NCBI GenBank assembly: GCA_036556695.1
Contig: DATBIY010000084.1
Span: 1 to 55,650, forward strand
Direction: 5' to 3'
Origin: DASSCW01 sp036556695
Lineage (GTDB): Bacteria > Chloroflexota > Limnocylindria > QHBO01
DNA: 55,650 nucleotides
This document shows, piece by piece, positions 1 through 9,300 of this stretch. Made by a program: the position numbers and the translations under genes. How positions within the stretch are numbered: the first letter of the stretch is position 1; each line of letters opens with the position of its first letter. Below the pieces are notes generated by a model. It did not search any database and had not been told where the DNA came from. It saw nothing but the letters and a program-made list of their open reading frames with translations.

Positions 1-1
1 C

Positions 2-400
2 GCCGTGGTCGAGGGCGCGCCGCTGACCGTCGAGTACGACCCGCTGCTGGCCAAACTGATGATTCACGCGGCCGACCGCCCCGCAGCAGTCGCTCGGCTG
101 AGACGGGCGCTTGACGAGACGCTGGTCGCCGGGGTGCAGACCGACCTGGGCTTCCACCGCTGGCTGGTGGACCAGCCCGAGTTCGCGTCCGGCGAGTATC
201 ACACTGGTCTGGTGGCTCAGCGCTGGGCCGATGGACCTCCGCTCGACGCCGGGCAGCGAGCCATCGCGGCCATGGCCGCCATCCGCGCCCGGCAGGACCT
301 GGCCGCGGCAGCACCTGCCGCCACGACGGCCGACGACGCGAGCGCCTGGGCGCGGCTGGCACGCCGGGAAGCGCTGCGCGGCGAGGCGCCTCACCGATGA
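2..400 (+). CDS. accC: Biotin carboxylase subunit of an acyl-CoA carboxylase, C-terminal part
   Basis: The gene is cut by the left edge, so only the last 132 codons are seen. They hold the C-terminal biotin carboxylase fold (VEYDPLLAKLMI, then RLRRALDETLVAGVQTDLGF and FHRWL), which carries out ATP-dependent carboxylation of biotin. The tail SAWARLARREALR resembles the linker that leads into the BT domain of propionyl- or methylcrotonyl-CoA carboxylase alpha subunits. Its stop overlaps the start of the next gene (ATGA). With methylmalonyl-CoA mutase and epimerase next door, propionyl-CoA is the likely substrate; this is inferred from context. The carboxyltransferase gene is not in the window. 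Confidence 0.9.
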   Translation, partial: AVVEGAPLTVEYDPLLAKLMIHAADRPAAVARLRRALDETLVAGVQTDLGFHRWLVDQPEFASGEYHTGLVAQRWADGPPLDAGQRAIAAMAAIRARQDLAAAAPAATTADDASAWARLARREALRGEAPHR

Positions 401-873
401 GCGAGCGCCGCAACGGCCTGACGGCCGAGGTCCAGGGCCACGAGACCGAGCCGGCCGAGGGCTGGGAGCTGGAGTGGGTGGATCAGCGGCGCGGCATTGC
501 CCGGCTTGCCACCGAGGACGAGAGCCTGCTGGCCGTGGTGGAGGGCGGGGGCACCGACTGGCACGTGGTGCTGCGCGGCCGCCGCATCCCGGTGAGTGTC
601 CGCAGCTGGCGCGAGCGGATGCTGGCCGAGGCGCGCGAGGCAGCGGCCGGCGCTGACGGACCCCTGGAGATCCGGAGCACGCTGCCCGGCCTGGTGGTGG
701 CGGTACACGTCGAGGCGGGGGTCGAGGTGGCCGCCGGCGCCTCGCTGCTGACCATCGAGGCCATGAAGATGCAGAACGAGGTGCGCGCGCCGCGCGAGGG
801 ACGTATCGGCCAGGTGGCCGTCTCGGCCGGGCAGCCGGTGGCCGCCGGGGTCCTGCTGCTGCGGTTGGAGTGA
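397..873 (+). CDS. Biotin carboxyl carrier protein (BT-like domain plus biotinyl domain)
   Basis: A 158-residue protein. The last 70 residues form a biotinyl domain with the attachment motif EAMKM; the biotinylated lysine is residue 124. Residues about 10-90 (GIARLATEDESLLAVVEGG, then WHVVLRGRRIPVSV) look like the barrel part of the BT domain that normally joins biotin carboxylase to the carrier in a single alpha chain. It would carry carboxybiotin between the upstream carboxylase and an unseen carboxyltransferase. The start overlaps the upstream stop, so the two are translationally coupled. A frameshifted single alpha subunit is the alternative reading. Confidence 0.88.
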   Translation: MSERRNGLTAEVQGHETEPAEGWELEWVDQRRGIARLATEDESLLAVVEGGGTDWHVVLRGRRIPVSVRSWRERMLAEAREAAAGADGPLEIRSTLPGLVVAVHVEAGVEVAAGASLLTIEAMKMQNEVRAPREGRIGQVAVSAGQPVAAGVLLLRLE

Positions 874-897
874 GGAGGTCGGCCGGGCGAGCGTCGG

Positions 898-903
898 TAC
901 AAT
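898..903 (+). promoter_or_regulatory. -10 element TACAAT before methylmalonyl-CoA mutase
   Basis: TACAAT lies 7 bases before the GTG start at 911. With usual sigma-70 spacing the transcript would begin at 909-911, that is at or next to the start codon, giving a leaderless mRNA. No good -35 hexamer is present 16-18 bases upstream. The call rests on the -10 match alone. Confidence 0.5.
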
Positions 904-910
904 CGGACGC

Positions 911-2505
<1,595 letters not shown>

Positions 2506-2509
<4 letters not shown>

Positions 2510-2934
2510 CCATCGGCTCCATTCATCACGTGGCCGTGGTGGTTCGCTCCATCGACGAGTCTCTGCCGCGCTACCAGCGCCTCTTCGGCTGGACGCCGGA
2601 AGGGGCGCCGTTCGACTTCCCGTCGCAGGGCGTGCGGCTGTGCTTCGTGCGCACCGGCGCAGAGGACCAGCCACGCCTGGAGCTGGTCGAGCCCGTGGAC
2701 CCGGAGGGCGGCGTGGCCCGCTTCCTGGCGGACCGTGGCGAGGGCGTTCATCACGTCTGCCTGACCAGCGATAACCTTCCGGCCGACCTGGCGGCGCTGG
2801 CCGTCGCCGAGGCAGAGCTGATCGACATCCAGCCGCGCCCCGGCGCCCACGGCCAGGTGGCCTTCGTCCACCCGCGCACCCTGAACGGCGTGCTGTGGGA
2901 GCTCGTCCAGCGCTCTGATGAAGGAGAACCATGA
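2506..2934 (+). CDS. mce: Methylmalonyl-CoA epimerase
   Basis: A 142-residue glyoxalase/VOC fold protein that converts (S)- to (R)-methylmalonyl-CoA, the step between propionyl-CoA carboxylase and the mutase. Metal ligands are visible as the first His of IHHVAVVV, the His of GVHHVCLTSDN and the Glu of GVLWELVQ. The GTG at 2506 was chosen because it overlaps the mutase stop (GTGA) and begins just before the IHHVAVV strand; an in-frame upstream GTG at 2488 would add six residues of no family value. Its own stop overlaps the next ATG (ATGA). Confidence 0.94.
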
Positions 2935-3536
2935 CCGACGCAGGCACTGACCTGGGGCGCCCGCCCATCCCCGAGCGGCCGCTGCTGCATGGCGAGCGGG
3001 TCTGGCTGCGCCCCCTCGAGGAGCGGGACCTGCCCGCCTACGTTGCCGGCATGAACGACACGGAGGTCGGCGGCCCGGCCGGCTACAAGGCGCCGATGAG
3101 CGTCGAACAGGCGAGGGGCTGGCTGCAGCACTGCAACGAGCAGTGGCGCAAGGGCGAGGGCTTCTACTTTGCCGTCTGCGAGCTCGGCGACGACCGCTTC
3201 GTTGGCACCGTTTGGCTCAAGGACGTGAACTTCTGGCATGGCAGCGCAGAGCTGGCGATCTACATGGACAGGGAGCACATCGGCTCGGGCTTCGGCAGCG
3301 ATGCGCAGCGGGCGCTGCTGACCTTCGCCTTCCGGTCGGTCGGGCTCATCCGCATCTGGCTGACCGTCTTCGTCTCGAACGAGCGGGCCATCCGCTCGTA
3401 CGAGAAGCTCGGCTTCCGGCGCGAGGGCGTCATGCGCAAGTCGTGGCGCGCCACTACCGGGCTGGAGGACTCGCTGCTGATGGCCATCCTGTCCGAGGAG
3501 TGGGAGGCGCAGCAGGCACAGCGGCAGCAGGGCTAG
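2931..3536 (+). CDS. GNAT-family N-acetyltransferase (RimJ/RimL type)
   Basis: A 201-residue acetyl-CoA-dependent acetyltransferase. Visible features are the N-terminal LRPLEERDLPAYVAGMND segment, the strand WLKDVNFWHGSAELAIYM, an acetyl-CoA loop IGSGFGSDAQRALLTFAF at about 120-138, and the C-terminal VSNERAIRSYEKLGFRREG signature. The substrate (protein N-terminus, antibiotic or small amine) cannot be told from sequence. It is the last gene of the mutase operon and is translationally coupled to the epimerase. Its TAG stop overlaps the TAG stop of convergent sucD within a CTAG. Confidence 0.9.
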   Translation: MTDAGTDLGRPPIPERPLLHGERVWLRPLEERDLPAYVAGMNDTEVGGPAGYKAPMSVEQARGWLQHCNEQWRKGEGFYFAVCELGDDRFVGTVWLKDVNFWHGSAELAIYMDREHIGSGFGSDAQRALLTFAFRSVGLIRIWLTVFVSNERAIRSYEKLGFRREGVMRKSWRATTGLEDSLLMAILSEEWEAQQAQRQQG

Positions 3537-4411
3537 CGGACGCCGGCCTCGCGCAGCAGTGCGGGGATGTGCGACGGCGAGTCGGCCACCCGAATGCCGG
3601 CCGCCTCGAGGGCGGCGCGCTTCGACTCGGCGGTGCCTGCGCCGCCGGAGATGATCGCCCCGGCGTGACCCATGCGGCGCCCTGGCGGGGCGGTGCGGCC
3701 GGCGATGAAGGCGGCCATCGGCTTGCGCACCTCACGCGCGCAGAAGGCCGCCGCCTTCTCCTCCTCCTCGCCGCCGATCTCGCCGATCATCACGATCGCC
3801 TCGGTTTGCGGGTCGCGGTTCAGCATGTCGAGCACGTCGATGAAGCTGGTGCCGATGATCGGGTCACCGCCGATGCCGACACACGTCGTCTGGCCCATGC
3901 CGGCATCGGTCATGGCCTGCACCACCTCGTAGGTCAGGGTGCCCGAGCGGCTGACCAGGCCGACCGGCCCGGGAGCGTGGATGTTGCCGGGGATGATGCC
4001 CACCTTGGCCTGGCCCACCGAGGTCAGGCCAGGGCAGTTGGGGCCGATGAGCCGCGTGCCGCGCGCGCGCAACGCGTGGTAGACGCGCAGCATGTCCAGG
4101 GCGGGCACGCCCTCGGTGATGCAGATGACGAGCGGCACGCCGGCGTCGGCTGACTCGAGAATGGCGTCGGGCGCGAACGCCGCCGGCACGAAGATGCACG
4201 ACGCGTTGGCGCCTGTCTCCTGCACGGCCTGCGCCACGGTGTCGAACACCGGCACGCGGCCGTCGAGCGCCGTCTGCCCGCCCTTGCCGGGGGTGACGCC
4301 GGCGACCACGTTGGTGCCGTACTCGAGCATGGCGGTCGAGTGGAAGGTGCCCTCGCGGCCGGTGATGCCCTGCACCACGAGCCGCGTCTCGGCGTTGACG
4401 AGGATGCTCAC
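3533..4411 (-). CDS. sucD: Succinyl-CoA synthetase (succinate-CoA ligase), alpha subunit
   Basis: A 292-residue subunit, normal length for SucD. It binds CoA and carries the phosphohistidine that relays phosphate between succinyl phosphate and ADP or GDP. Seen are VVQGITGREGTFHS at the N-terminus, the CoA-site segment RLIGPNCPGLTS, and GRRMGHAGAIISGG with the active-site His. The GTG at 4411 is chosen because it overlaps the stop of the upstream SnoaL-like gene (GTGA) and gives the standard length; the longer open frame only adds non-family residues. It shares an operon with sucC but is separated from it by the SnoaL-like gene. Confidence 0.95.
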   Translation of the reverse strand: MSILVNAETRLVVQGITGREGTFHSTAMLEYGTNVVAGVTPGKGGQTALDGRVPVFDTVAQAVQETGANASCIFVPAAFAPDAILESADAGVPLVICITEGVPALDMLRVYHALRARGTRLIGPNCPGLTSVGQAKVGIIPGNIHAPGPVGLVSRSGTLTYEVVQAMTDAGMGQTTCVGIGGDPIIGTSFIDVLDMLNRDPQTEAIVMIGEIGGEEEEKAAAFCAREVRKPMAAFIAGRTAPPGRRMGHAGAIISGGAGTAESKRAALEAAGIRVADSPSHIPALLREAGVR

Positions 4412-4794
4412 GACCAGAACTCGTCGAGAGCTGTCGGATCGTAGTCGTATGACCACGTCTCGACGATCTTCCCGTTCCGCACGTGATAGACCACGACGCG
4501 ATTGAAATCGAGGTGGCGCCTGCCGCGCACTGCGCGCTCTGTGACCAGCATGACGGCGTGCTCGTTGCTGGCTAGTACGTCATGAACGCTCACGACCTGG
4601 ATCGTTCCGCCAAGCCGTTCAAAGATCTGGTCGTACGCCGCGAGAAACGCCCGCTTCCCCTGGAAGTCGCCAGAAAGCGGGCCGCGACCGGGGACGTGAT
4701 GGACGACGTCTTCAGACCAGAAGGCCGTAGCGCGGTCCCAGTCGCCGGCCAACCAGGCGCCGATGTAGGCACGCATCGTGTGCTGCGTGGTCAT
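4408..4794 (-). CDS. SnoaL/NTF2-like protein placed between sucC and sucD
   Basis: A 128-residue protein of the SnoaL-like/NTF2 cone fold: MRAYIGAWLAGDWDRATAFW, HVPGRGPLSGDFQGKRAFLA, VVSVHDVLASNEHAVML, FNRVVVYHVRNGKIVETW. Family members include polyketide cyclases, steroid isomerases and many uncharacterised ligand-binding proteins; the function here is unknown. The ATG at 4794 overlaps the sucC stop and its stop overlaps the sucD start, so all three are translationally coupled. By hand count about 60% of bases over 180 bases are G or C, clearly less than the roughly 70-75% of its neighbours, which suggests acquisition by transfer. Confidence 0.85.
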   Translation of the reverse strand: MTTQHTMRAYIGAWLAGDWDRATAFWSEDVVHHVPGRGPLSGDFQGKRAFLAAYDQIFERLGGTIQVVSVHDVLASNEHAVMLVTERAVRGRRHLDFNRVVVYHVRNGKIVETWSYDYDPTALDEFWS

Positions 4795-5933
4795 GATGCC
4801 GTGCCTGTCGCGGCCGCGACTGCCTTGGCGGCCGCGTCGTCGAGGGAGTCGGCCGTGATCAGGTTCGCCTCGGCCAGGATGGGCTTCGCCTCCTCGGCGT
4901 TGGTGCCCACGATGCGGACCACCATCGGCACCTCGCGCTGCAGCATGCCGCGCGCCTCGACGATGCCGCGCGCCACCTCGTCGCCGCGGGTGATGCCGCC
5001 GAAGATGTTGACCAGGATGGCCTTCACGTTCGGGTCGTCCAGGATGATGCGGAACGCCGCCGCCACCCGGTCCGCCTTCGCCCCGCCGCCGATGTCCAGG
5101 AAGTTGGCCGGCTCGCCGCCCGCCAGCTTGACCAGGTCCATGGTGGTCATCGCCAGGCCGGCGCCGTTGACCATGCACCCGATGCTGCCGTCGAGCTTGA
5201 TGAAGTTGATGCCCGCCTCGCGCGCGGCGATCTCGGACGACTCCTCCTCGTTCAGGTCGCGCATCGCCTCCAAATCGGGGTGGCGGAAGAGGGCCGAGTC
5301 GTCGAGCACGATCTTGGCGTCCAGCGCCAGCAGCTCACCGCCCTCGGTGATGACCAGGGGATTGATCTCCGCCAGGTCCGCATCGGCTCCCATGAAGGCG
5401 TCGTACAGGCCGCGCAGGACCGATGCGAACGCGGCGCGCAGCTCGGCGGGCATGCCCAGGAAGAAAGAGGCGCGCCGCACGTCGTGGTCCTGCAGCCCGA
5501 GCAGCGGGTCCAGCGGCAGCCGCAGGATGGCGTCCGGGTTGGTGCGGGCCGTTTCCTCGATCTCGACCCCGCCCTCGGCGCTGGCGATGATGGTCACTGC
5601 CCGCGCGCCACGGTCAAGGATGAGCCCCAGGTAGAACTCCTTGGCGATGTCGGCCGCCGGCGCCACCAGCACGGTCTTCACGGTGACGCCCTTGATGTCC
5701 AGGCCGATGATCTCGCGGGCGCGCGCCTCCGCCTCGTCCGGCGTGGCCGCCAGCTTCACGCCACCCGCCTTGCCGCGTCCGCCGACCAGCACCTGGGCCT
5801 TGACCACCACCGGCCCGCCGATGCGTTCGGCGGCAGCGCGCGCCCCCTCCGGCGTGGTGGCGACCTCACCGGCCAGCAGCGGCACGCCGTGGCGGGCGAG
5901 GATCTCCTTGGACCGGTATTCCTGGAGCTTCAA
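4791..5933 (-). CDS. sucC: Succinyl-CoA synthetase (ADP- or GDP-forming), beta subunit
   Basis: A 380-residue ATP-grasp subunit that binds the nucleotide and succinate. Seen are KLQEYRSKEILARHGVP at the N-terminus, PVVVKAQVLVGGRGKAGGVK, EINPLVITEGG, LDGSIGCMVNGAGLAMTTMD and VNIFGGITRGDEVA. The TTG at 5933 is chosen as start because family members begin with MKLQEY and GGAGAG lies four bases upstream; the longer open frame reaches into non-family sequence. With SucD it links methylmalonyl-CoA mutase to succinate dehydrogenase and makes a nucleoside triphosphate. Divergent from the propeller protein gene. Confidence 0.95.
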   Translation of the reverse strand: MKLQEYRSKEILARHGVPLLAGEVATTPEGARAAAERIGGPVVVKAQVLVGGRGKAGGVKLAATPDEAEARAREIIGLDIKGVTVKTVLVAPAADIAKEFYLGLILDRGARAVTIIASAEGGVEIEETARTNPDAILRLPLDPLLGLQDHDVRRASFFLGMPAELRAAFASVLRGLYDAFMGADADLAEINPLVITEGGELLALDAKIVLDDSALFRHPDLEAMRDLNEEESSEIAAREAGINFIKLDGSIGCMVNGAGLAMTTMDLVKLAGGEPANFLDIGGGAKADRVAAAFRIILDDPNVKAILVNIFGGITRGDEVARGIVEARGMLQREVPMVVRIVGTNAEEAKPILAEANLITADSLDDAAAKAVAAATGTAS

Positions 5934-5992
5934 TCGGCTCTCCGTCGTGCTGGGCGCGGGCGTCCGGCAAGGGTTTCGTCCGGGACAGGTCG

Positions 5993-5998
5993 ATTGTA
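5993..5998 (-). promoter_or_regulatory. Candidate -10 element for the sucC-sucD operon
   Basis: On the minus strand TACAAT occurs 59 bases before the sucC TTG start. No good -35 is seen at 16-18 bases. It lies in the 171-base divergent region between sucC and the propeller gene, so it may serve the suc operon. Confidence 0.35.
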
Positions 5999-6018
5999 CC
6001 GGCCGGCCCATTCCGGCA

Positions 6019-6047
6019 TTGACGCTGGATCGGTCCGACTCGACACT
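6019..6047 (+). promoter_or_regulatory. Candidate promoter for the propeller/FGLLP gene
   Basis: TTGACG (6019-6024), a 17-base spacer, then GACACT (6042-6047). The -35 is 5/6 and the -10 only 3/6 of consensus. The predicted start of transcription is near 6054, about 50 bases before the GTG at 6105, which has GGAGG at 6092-6096. Confidence 0.4.
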
Positions 6048-6104
6048 GCACCCGCCGGGCACTGCCGTGTCTCGCGGCGTCTCGACGGAACGGAGGGGCC
6101 GGTC

Positions 6105-8207
6105 GTGAAGCGATTCCACGCCAGCCATCAGCGACGGCCCGCGGCTCCTGCCGTGGCAGCCGCGGCCGTGCTGCTCGCGCTGGCCGTCCCAGTCGCCGCC
6201 GCCACCGTGGCGTCGGACTGGAGAAGGGTCGACCTGCCCGACGCCGGCGGTCCGTCGGCAGTCCGCTCGGTCACGTACGTCAGCGGCCGCTGGGTCGCCG
6301 TCGGCTCGGTGGGCTCGCCGCCGCAGGCCGCGGTCTGGACCTCAACCGACGCGGTGACCTGGGAGCGGGCCGACGACGTCGAGGTGACCCCCGACAGCGT
6401 CATGCGCGACGTCACGCCGGCCGCACCCGCATATCTCGCCGTCGGCTCGGTGGGGACCGACGGCGCCATGTGGTCTGGCCTGGCCGACGGCATGGGCTGG
6501 CGCCGGGTCCTGGTGGCGTCGTTCCTCGGCAGGCGGATGAACGCCGTCGAAGGCACCTGGGCAGGACCGATCGCCGTGGGCCATGACCCGGCCAGCGCCC
6601 AGGCCGCCATCTGGCGGTTCGACGGCAACGTCTGGAACCTGGTCCCACCGACGCCGGACTTCGACGGCATCGAGCTGTTCGGGATTGCCACCGGCAGCTT
6701 CCAGCTGCTCGCTGTCGGTGAGGACCTGCGCGACGGGTCCGGCGCGGCGCTGATCAGCGAGGACGGAATCACCTGGACGCGGTTCGCCCCCGCCGAACAG
6801 GTCGGGCATCGCTTCCGCGACGTCGACTGGGGCGGAAACGGATTCACGCTCACCGGCTCGCGTGACGGCGGCGGGCAGCGCTTCCCCGTGGTGTTCACGG
6901 TGGTCAGCGATGCGCTCCAGGCGGCGGGCGTTACCGACGCTCCGTTCGGCGAACTGGCGAGCGTCGGCTTCTCCGGAACCGGCGGCATCGCGGTCGGCGC
7001 CGTCACCGACGGCGGCGCGGTCATCTTCGAGTCCGATGGCGGGCAGATCTGGTCGCGCGTCCAGGATCCGACGGGGCAATTCGCGGCCGCTGGCATGAGC
7101 GACATCGAGCTCGGCGGCGCCACGCTGCGGGTTCTCGTAGCCGGTGGCTGGACCGGCTCCGGCGGTCCCGATGCACCTGATGCGCGAGCCGCCATCTGGA
7201 CCACGGCGGCGGGCGCCCCCGCTGCGCGGGGCTTCGAGAGCGTGGTCCCCGGGCCGTTCGACATCTCGACGGACCCCGTCGTGATCGCGACCGGCGTGGC
7301 CGTTGCGACCGGGACCGCGCTTCTCATCCCGTTCCCGGGCGCGCTCTTCAACTCGACGCTCGAGGCGAACGCCGACGAGATCGGATCCTGGTTCCGGAGG
7401 CTCGGACGCCGCCTGGACCGCCTGCGCCGCGGGGCGCAGGGTGGACGCGGCTTCTGGCAGCGTCCGCTCGGCATCGTCGCCTTCCTGCTGCTGAGCGCCG
7501 TCCTCTACGCCCTGCTCGACCCCTCGGTCGGCCTGGATGCACGCTCGCTGTGGCTGGTGCTCGGGCTCCTGGCCGGCCTGCTCATCACGAGCCTGGTCTT
7601 CGCCGTGCCGACCCTGGCGTATCGATGGGTCAGGTTTCGCGAGAGCCCCTCCGTGCGAACGCTGCCGTGGACGATTCTGGTGGCGATCGCCTGCGTCCTC
7701 CTCACGCGGCTCACCGAGTTCCAACCCGGCTACCTCTACGGACTCCTCATCGGCTTCACCTTCGCCGGTGAGCTTTCGGTCCGCGACGAGGGCCGTGCGA
7801 CGGCGACCGCGTCGGTGTGGCTGATGCTCCTCACGGTCCTGGCCTGGTTTGCGCTCGCCATCGTCCGTGGCGGGGCGGACCAGGAGGGCGCGCTCACGAC
7901 CATTGCGGCGGCGGCCCTGACGACGGTCGTCGTCGCCGGATTCGAGGGTCTCGTGTTCGGCCTGCTGCCCCTGCGCTTCCTGCCCGGCGCGGCGATCTTC
8001 GCCTGGAACCGACGGATCTGGACTCTCCTGTTCGCGCTGGGCGGGTTCGGCTTCCTGCACGTCCTGGTCAACCCGCAGAGCGGGTACCTGGCCGATACGA
8101 CGCGCACCCCGATGCTGACGATCGTGATCCTGTTCGCGATCTTCGGCCTCGCCAGCGTCGCGCTGTGGGCCTACTTCCGCTTCCGGCCGGCGCCGCGACG
8201 CACCTGA
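6105..8207 (+). CDS. Exported beta-propeller-like protein fused to a polytopic FGLLP-motif membrane domain
   Basis: A 700-residue protein of unknown function. Residues about 10-32 are a signal peptide (AVAAAAVLLALAVPVAAATV). Residues about 35-380 hold repeats of the BNR/propeller type: AVGS or AVG followed by AAVWTSTDAVTW, AAIWRFDGNVWN, AALISEDGITW, AVIFESDGGQIWS. From about 390 come eight or nine hydrophobic segments; the segment at about 598-624 ends in GLVFGLLPLRFLPG, with FGLLP at 618-622. That motif recalls membrane proteins annotated by FGLLP in related genomes. The GTG at 6105 is chosen for its GGAGG and signal peptide; the longer frame upstream is antisense to sucC. Likely a surface sensor or scaffold, by inference only. 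Confidence 0.75.
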   Translation: MKRFHASHQRRPAAPAVAAAAVLLALAVPVAAATVASDWRRVDLPDAGGPSAVRSVTYVSGRWVAVGSVGSPPQAAVWTSTDAVTWERADDVEVTPDSVMRDVTPAAPAYLAVGSVGTDGAMWSGLADGMGWRRVLVASFLGRRMNAVEGTWAGPIAVGHDPASAQAAIWRFDGNVWNLVPPTPDFDGIELFGIATGSFQLLAVGEDLRDGSGAALISEDGITWTRFAPAEQVGHRFRDVDWGGNGFTLTGSRDGGGQRFPVVFTVVSDALQAAGVTDAPFGELASVGFSGTGGIAVGAVTDGGAVIFESDGGQIWSRVQDPTGQFAAAGMSDIELGGATLRVLVAGGWTGSGGPDAPDARAAIWTTAAGAPAARGFESVVPGPFDISTDPVVIATGVAVATGTALLIPFPGALFNSTLEANADEIGSWFRRLGRRLDRLRRGAQGGRGFWQRPLGIVAFLLLSAVLYALLDPSVGLDARSLWLVLGLLAGLLITSLVFAVPTLAYRWVRFRESPSVRTLPWTILVAIACVLLTRLTEFQPGYLYGLLIGFTFAGELSVRDEGRATATASVWLMLLTVLAWFALAIVRGGADQEGALTTIAAAALTTVVVAGFEGLVFGLLPLRFLPGAAIFAWNRRIWTLLFALGGFGFLHVLVNPQSGYLADTTRTPMLTIVILFAIFGLASVALWAYFRFRPAPRRT

Positions 8208-8233
8208 AGGATCATCGACCGGGCCGATGGCCC

Positions 8234-8239
8234 TACACT
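8234..8239 (+). promoter_or_regulatory. Candidate -10 element for the icd-sdh operon
   Basis: TACACT lies about 54 bases before the icd GTG, in the 85-base gap after the propeller gene. The gap also holds the ribosome binding site GAGGAA at 8277-8282. No convincing -35 is present. Confidence 0.4.
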
Positions 8240-8292
8240 TTGGAATCGCATGCCGGCGCTTTGACCGGCGCGAAGCGAGGAAGTAAGCCAGA

Positions 8293-9300
8293 GTGGCGTA
8301 CGCCGTCACCTTGATCCCCGGCGACGGGATCGGACCCGAGCTCGCCGAGGCGACCACCACCGTGCTCGAGGCGACCGGGATTGCCTTCGAGTGGGACACC
8401 CAGACCGCCGGCGAGGCGACCATCGCCGCTGAGGGCACGCCGCTGCCGGACCGGGTGATCGACAGCATCCGCCGCACCGGGGTCGCCATCAAGGGGCCCA
8501 TCACCACGCCCGTGGGCAGCGGCTTCCGCAGCGTGAACGTCGGGCTGCGGCAGGCGCTGGAGCTGTACGCCAACGTGCGGCCGGCGCGGAGCATGGCCGG
8601 CGTGGAGACGCGCTACGACAACGTCGACCTCATCATCGTGCGCGAGAACACCGAGGACCTGTACGCCGGCATCGAGCACCGGGTGGGCCACGACGCGGCG
8701 GAGAGCATCAAGATCATCACCCGTGCCGCCAGCCAGCGGATCGCGCGCTACGCGTTCGAGTACGCGCTGCGCAACGGCAGGCGCAAGGTGACGGCCGTGC
8801 ACAAGGCCAACATCATGAAGCTGTCTGACGGCCTCTTCCTGGAGAGCTGCCAGCAGGTCGCCGCCGAGTACGAGGGACGCGTGGCCTTCGAAGACCGCAT
8901 CGTCGACAACATGTGCATGCAGCTGGTCCAGAAGCCGGAGCTCTACGACGTGCTGGTGCTGCCCAACCTGTACGGCGACATCGTCAGCGACCTGGCCGCC
9001 GGCCTGGTTGGCGGCCTGGGCGTGGCGCCCGGCGCCAACATCGGCGACAGGGCGGCGGTGTTCGAGCCGGTGCATGGCTCGGCGCCGAAGTACGCCGGCC
9101 AGGACAAGGCCAACCCCACGGCCCTCATCCTGTCCGGTGCGCTGATGCTCCGCCACCTGGGCGAGCTGGGGGCGGCGGATCGCGTGGAGCGTGCCGTGCG
9201 CGACGTCATCGCCCAGGGCGCCACGGTGACCTACGACCTGGGCGGCAGCGCGGGAACCCGCGAGTTCGGCCGGGCGGTGGCCGCACGGGTGGCGGCCTGA
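8293..9300 (+). CDS. icd: Isocitrate dehydrogenase (isocitrate/isopropylmalate dehydrogenase family)
   Basis: A 335-residue beta-decarboxylating dehydrogenase. Seen are LIPGDGIGPE, the substrate loop FRSVNVGLRQALELYANVRP (SVNVxLR fits isocitrate rather than isopropylmalate), RENTEDLYAGIEH, VTAVHKANIMK, and the metal/nucleotide region NLYGDIVSDLAAG. The cofactor region APKYAGQDKANPTA plus TVTYD keeps the Lys-Tyr and later Tyr that bind NADP in E. coli Icd, but the later Arg is lost, so the cofactor is uncertain. The short length is like NAD-dependent IDH3 types. It starts the icd-sdhCDAB operon and its TGA overlaps the sdhC ATG by one base. Confidence 0.88.
   Translation: MAYAVTLIPGDGIGPELAEATTTVLEATGIAFEWDTQTAGEATIAAEGTPLPDRVIDSIRRTGVAIKGPITTPVGSGFRSVNVGLRQALELYANVRPARSMAGVETRYDNVDLIIVRENTEDLYAGIEHRVGHDAAESIKIITRAASQRIARYAFEYALRNGRRKVTAVHKANIMKLSDGLFLESCQQVAAEYEGRVAFEDRIVDNMCMQLVQKPELYDVLVLPNLYGDIVSDLAAGLVGGLGVAPGANIGDRAAVFEPVHGSAPKYAGQDKANPTALILSGALMLRHLGELGAADRVERAVRDVIAQGATVTYDLGGSAGTREFGRAVAARVAA

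Noticed and set aside
5280..6104. Upstream extension of the propeller ORF to 5280 (975 residues)
   Set aside because: The first 275 codons are antisense to sucC and not protein-like; a signal peptide and GGAGG mark the start at 6105.
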